39,079 nucleotides of DNA, from positions 1 through 39,079 of the forward strand of contig JAACFN010000001.1 in NCBI GenBank assembly GCA_009937455.1. The letters run 5' to 3'. Below, in pieces: positions 36,064-39,079 of the stretch (the first letter of the stretch is position 1; every line of letters starts with the position of its first letter). The notes beneath the pieces were generated by a model that saw only the letters and a program-made list of their open reading frames with translations, was not told the origin of the DNA and made no database searches. This DNA is from Verrucomicrobiaceae bacterium (GTDB lineage Bacteria; Verrucomicrobiota; Verrucomicrobiia; Verrucomicrobiales; Akkermansiaceae). A program made the position numbers and the translations under genes.

Positions 36064-37119
36064 TTACGCGGTCGATGCTGCAGAAGCTTCTTGAAGACGG
36101 TGTAGACGCTCTAATGCCTGCCCCGAGTCGATCAACTCTGCAGCTAATTGAACACCCTGCCCCATCGAATCCGCTAAGCCTGCACAAGCGAGGCCTGCAC
36201 CTGCATTTAACAACACCATCTCACGCTTTGGCCCCGTTTCCTTGCCACTGAGTATATTGGTGAGGATCACTGCATTTTCTGCCGCATCTCCTCCCTCGAG
36301 GTCTTTCACATTACAAGTGGAGAAGCCGAAGTCCTCTGGGCTTACCTCTTCATCAACAAGAGACTGATAACGCCCAGATTTACATATCCGTGTCGGCCCC
36401 AGCAGGCTGACCTCATCAACTGGGCCCCCATCTGCCGTGCTACCGTGAACCACCCAAGCACTATCGCGGCCAAGGCGCTGAAGAATATCTGCAAAAACAG
36501 AATCCATGTCGGGATCACACACCCCCACCAACTGACACTCTGGACGGGCTGGATTTAATAATGGGCCAATGAGGTTGAAAATGGTCCTCGTTCCCTCTTG
36601 AGCCAAAATTTTTCTGACGCCAACGACTGCTTTGAAGGCTGGATGATAAATCGGGGCGAACAAAAAGCCAACACCAGCATCCTTCAAGCACTTACGGAAA
36701 ACCTCAGGGCTAACATCTATCTTAATTCCTAATGCCTCGAGCACGTCAGCGCCCCCGCTTTTGGAGGTGATGCCACGATTACCATGCTTGACGACTACCG
36801 CACCACCAGCGGCAATGACGAACATGCTCGTTGTCGACACATTAAAAAGGTTGAGCTTGTCACCACCTGTTCCACAAACATCGATGGTAGGGCCAGTAAA
36901 ACTCATTTCAGAAACACCTGGGTCAACAGCCCTTTCAAGGAAAGCCTCCACAAATCCTGCAATCTCAGCAGCGGTCTCACCCTTCGCCGTCAAACCCCTA
37001 AGAAAAGCCACTTTTTTTTCATCAGTGACACTCTCGCTGAGCAGCATTTCAGTTGCTGCATAAATCTCTCGCAAGTTTAATTCCTTAGCTTCTTCCACAT
37101 GCTTAATCAGTGCGTCCAT
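36064..37119 (-). CDS. trpD: anthranilate phosphoribosyltransferase
   Basis: VCGTGGDKLNLFNVSTTSMFVIAAGGAVVVKHGNRGITSKSGGADVLEALG, FNLIGPLLNPARP. Confidence 0.96.
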   Translation of the reverse strand: MDALIKHVEEAKELNLREIYAATEMLLSESVTDEKKVAFLRGLTAKGETAAEIAGFVEAFLERAVDPGVSEMSFTGPTIDVCGTGGDKLNLFNVSTTSMFVIAAGGAVVVKHGNRGITSKSGGADVLEALGIKIDVSPEVFRKCLKDAGVGFLFAPIYHPAFKAVVGVRKILAQEGTRTIFNLIGPLLNPARPECQLVGVCDPDMDSVFADILQRLGRDSAWVVHGSTADGGPVDEVSLLGPTRICKSGRYQSLVDEEVSPEDFGFSTCNVKDLEGGDAAENAVILTNILSGKETGPKREMVLLNAGAGLACAGLADSMGQGVQLAAELIDSGQALERLHRLQEASAASTA

Positions 37120-37131
37120 ACTGGTTAAATC

Positions 37132-38274
37132 CTATCGGGGGCCGCGGCCTAGAACAAGAAAAATCCGTCTTTCAAACGTGCGCATCATCAGTGCCCATGC
37201 CGTCACGATCAATATGAAAACAATGCATGTCCATGTAGATGTCCACCAGTGAGATTCTTGTTTTGCCCACTCGACAATAGGCCGCCTCAGATAGCCGTTG
37301 CATAAAAACAAATACACCGAGAGCTGACCTAGCAGCAGCATCGCCGCACCACACCACCTCTGTTTAGCTAAGTAGCCACAAAGACCACGTAACAGCGGCA
37401 ATAAAAACAAAAGCAATACCACCCTCGAGGGGATCCACAGTTCATAAAAGAAGTTACCTCCAATGAACATCACCACACTTAGCAGAAGCAACCACCATGG
37501 TATCATCACCTCTTTGCGACGGGCAAACCAAATCCCCATTGAGCAAACACCAAGGTGGCCAAGAATACTGTGATTAATATTTAGATCAAATTGAGCATAA
37601 AGAATATGCCCCAGCACACATTGCAAGATCCAGCCACCCACTAACAAAGCATAAAGCACCTTATCTCCATACTTCTGCAGAGCCCTCCAAACGAAGGGCA
37701 ATACCAAGTAAAATTGAAGAATCGCACCGATGAACCACCAGGGGCCAATGGGACGATAAACATTTTCCGGGATAAAGTTAGACACCCCAACCATCTGCCG
37801 AAGTAAGTTCAAAACATCGTCATGCCATACCTCGCCCCAGCCCACCCGAAAGCCTTCATAGATAACATAGCCTAATGCTGACAGGATGATCGCAGGGTAA
37901 AAAGCCTTCCACCTTTTTGTTTGGAACGACCACCAAGCGGGAATCGTAGCGCTATACTTTTTCGTAAGCCCGTAAGCACTGAGGAAAAAAAAGACCTGCA
38001 CCCCATAGTGACCAAAGTAGGATGCGAGCAGTCGCGGAGCATCCCACGGGTTCTGCCACAGCCCCTCTAGCATCAGCACAACTCTGTCCGCCTGAAAACC
38101 AAACTCATTCTCACCTGGAGAACCTGGCATCCAGTGCAAATAATTGTGTGCCATGATCATAACGATCGCCACCGCGCGCAAATAAAAACTCTCGTCCAAC
38201 GTCATCCCACGCCAAACATAGCCAGAGCATTTCCGCTCCTTGATTTTAGAATGCTCACTTGCCATGAATTTCAT
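37132..38274 (-). CDS. acyltransferase family membrane protein
   Basis: Multi-TM; FYLRAVAIVMIMAHNYLHW, FFFLSAYGLTKKY, IGPWWFIGAILQFYLVLPFVWR. Confidence 0.8.
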   Translation of the reverse strand: MKFMASEHSKIKERKCSGYVWRGMTLDESFYLRAVAIVMIMAHNYLHWMPGSPGENEFGFQADRVVLMLEGLWQNPWDAPRLLASYFGHYGVQVFFFLSAYGLTKKYSATIPAWWSFQTKRWKAFYPAIILSALGYVIYEGFRVGWGEVWHDDVLNLLRQMVGVSNFIPENVYRPIGPWWFIGAILQFYLVLPFVWRALQKYGDKVLYALLVGGWILQCVLGHILYAQFDLNINHSILGHLGVCSMGIWFARRKEVMIPWWLLLLSVVMFIGGNFFYELWIPSRVVLLLFLLPLLRGLCGYLAKQRWCGAAMLLLGQLSVYLFLCNGYLRRPIVEWAKQESHWWTSTWTCIVFILIVTAWALMMRTFERRIFLVLGRGPR

Positions 38275-39079
38275 CGATAAAGGCTTGGAGATACTTCTTC
38301 GCTTTCACCTCCCCTACCCCCTTGATGCGCATACCCGCTTCCACGCTACTCGGGCGCAATCGAGTGAAATGCTCTAGCGTATTGTTAGGGAAAATATGGT
38401 AGTGCGGAACGCCGGCCTTCTTCGCTAATGTCGCACGCACGTCCTTGAGCCTTGAATGAAGATGAGTATCAAAATCAAACTCTTCCATCTCAATCTCATT
38501 GCCATCCTTTAGGGCGGAATCACTTCCCGCATAGCGATCCGGCCAGACTATTCTGCACTCAGCCTCGCCCAACATTACTTGTTCGCCAAGTGCTGTCAAA
38601 GTGATCAAGGGATATTCACCCTTTTGTGTATAAACTAATGCAGCATCATGCAGGGAGCGGAACAGCTCGTTCAAATAGGCCGTGCCACACTCCTTGAGCA
38701 AGCCATAGGTAGTGAGTTCGTTCAGGCGCACTCGAAGAATTTCTTGGGATTTGCTACCCATCAGCATCTGCACCACCCTGCCCCTTCCAAACCGCCCATG
38801 CCATCCTTCTTCAGTTTTGCGGCTCATTCGCGCAACACCACTCAAGGCTTTACGAACAAGCAATGCCTCGGCTTCACCTGAAGCTACCCTAAGCTCTCCT
38901 CCAAAATTATTAGAACAGATATCGCAGTTACCGCATGTCGGAGCATCATCCTCACCAAAGTATTCAAGAATAGCCTGTTGGCGGCATTGCCTGCTGTAAC
39001 ACAGCTTAACCATTTCATCTAGCTTCTGCCTATCCCTGCGCTCTTTTTCTTCCAGCGCCTCGCGGTTGATATCCAGCTC
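38255..39079 (-). CDS. recQ: ATP-dependent DNA helicase RecQ, C-terminal part (Zn-binding, RQC, HRDC); 5' end outside window
   Basis: CYSRQCRQQAILEYFGEDDAPTCGNCDIC zinc motif, GRGRVVQMLMGSKSQEILR, HRDC RLRPSSVEAGMRIKGVGEVKAKKYLQAFIDEI; frame stays open to 39079. Confidence 0.93.
   Translation of the reverse strand, partial: ELDINREALEEKERRDRQKLDEMVKLCYSRQCRQQAILEYFGEDDAPTCGNCDICSNNFGGELRVASGEAEALLVRKALSGVARMSRKTEEGWHGRFGRGRVVQMLMGSKSQEILRVRLNELTTYGLLKECGTAYLNELFRSLHDAALVYTQKGEYPLITLTALGEQVMLGEAECRIVWPDRYAGSDSALKDGNEIEMEEFDFDTHLHSRLKDVRATLAKKAGVPHYHIFPNNTLEHFTRLRPSSVEAGMRIKGVGEVKAKKYLQAFIDEIHGK

Noticed and set aside
38255-38274. 20-nt overlap of recQ end with acyltransferase start as a possible novel fusion
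   Set aside because: Frames differ and both have proper start/stop; an alternative Met (38265) still overlaps by about 10 nt. Ordinary operon-style overlap.
1-39079. CRISPR arrays, prophage, transposons, toxin-antitoxin or defence islands
   Set aside because: No spaced repeat arrays, integrase/transposase motifs or known defence domains seen in any ORF; gene content is core metabolism, envelope and efflux.

Overview
The window looks like an ordinary, gene-dense bacterial chromosome segment. My guess from gene content and protein style is Verrucomicrobiota, but no marker was searched. Nearly all ORFs are housekeeping or accessory-metabolism genes: acpS (partial), pdxJ (disrupted), Na/Pi symporter, NfeD protease, rpoA-rplQ, an AP2-like small protein, psd, thiL, a TPR protein, coaD, MscS, ribBA, M48 peptidase + LemA, a tetR-OMF-MFP-RND efflux operon, proC, tatA/E, an EEP-family protein, pgeF, marR, hemH, an ACP phosphodiesterase-like protein, nagA, pgsA, gnd, a LOG-family protein, trpD, an acyltransferase and recQ (partial). 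I saw no CRISPR array, prophage, transposase, tRNA/rRNA or recognisable defence island. The signals worth a second look are: (1) recurrent two-copy tandem duplications of about 8-13 nt in intergenic regions, mostly just upstream of start codons, on a background of mostly SD-less translation starts; (2) pdxJ broken by an apparent ~40 nt internal deletion/frameshift; (3) ferrochelatase with a His/Asp/Glu-rich C-terminal tail and an internal Cys cluster, preceded by a hairpin; (4) hairpins overlapping or abutting start codons (pgeF, acpH-like); (5) an independently transcribed 86-aa AP2/ERF-like protein; (6) candidate TetR and MarR operators. No single obvious undescribed system is evident.
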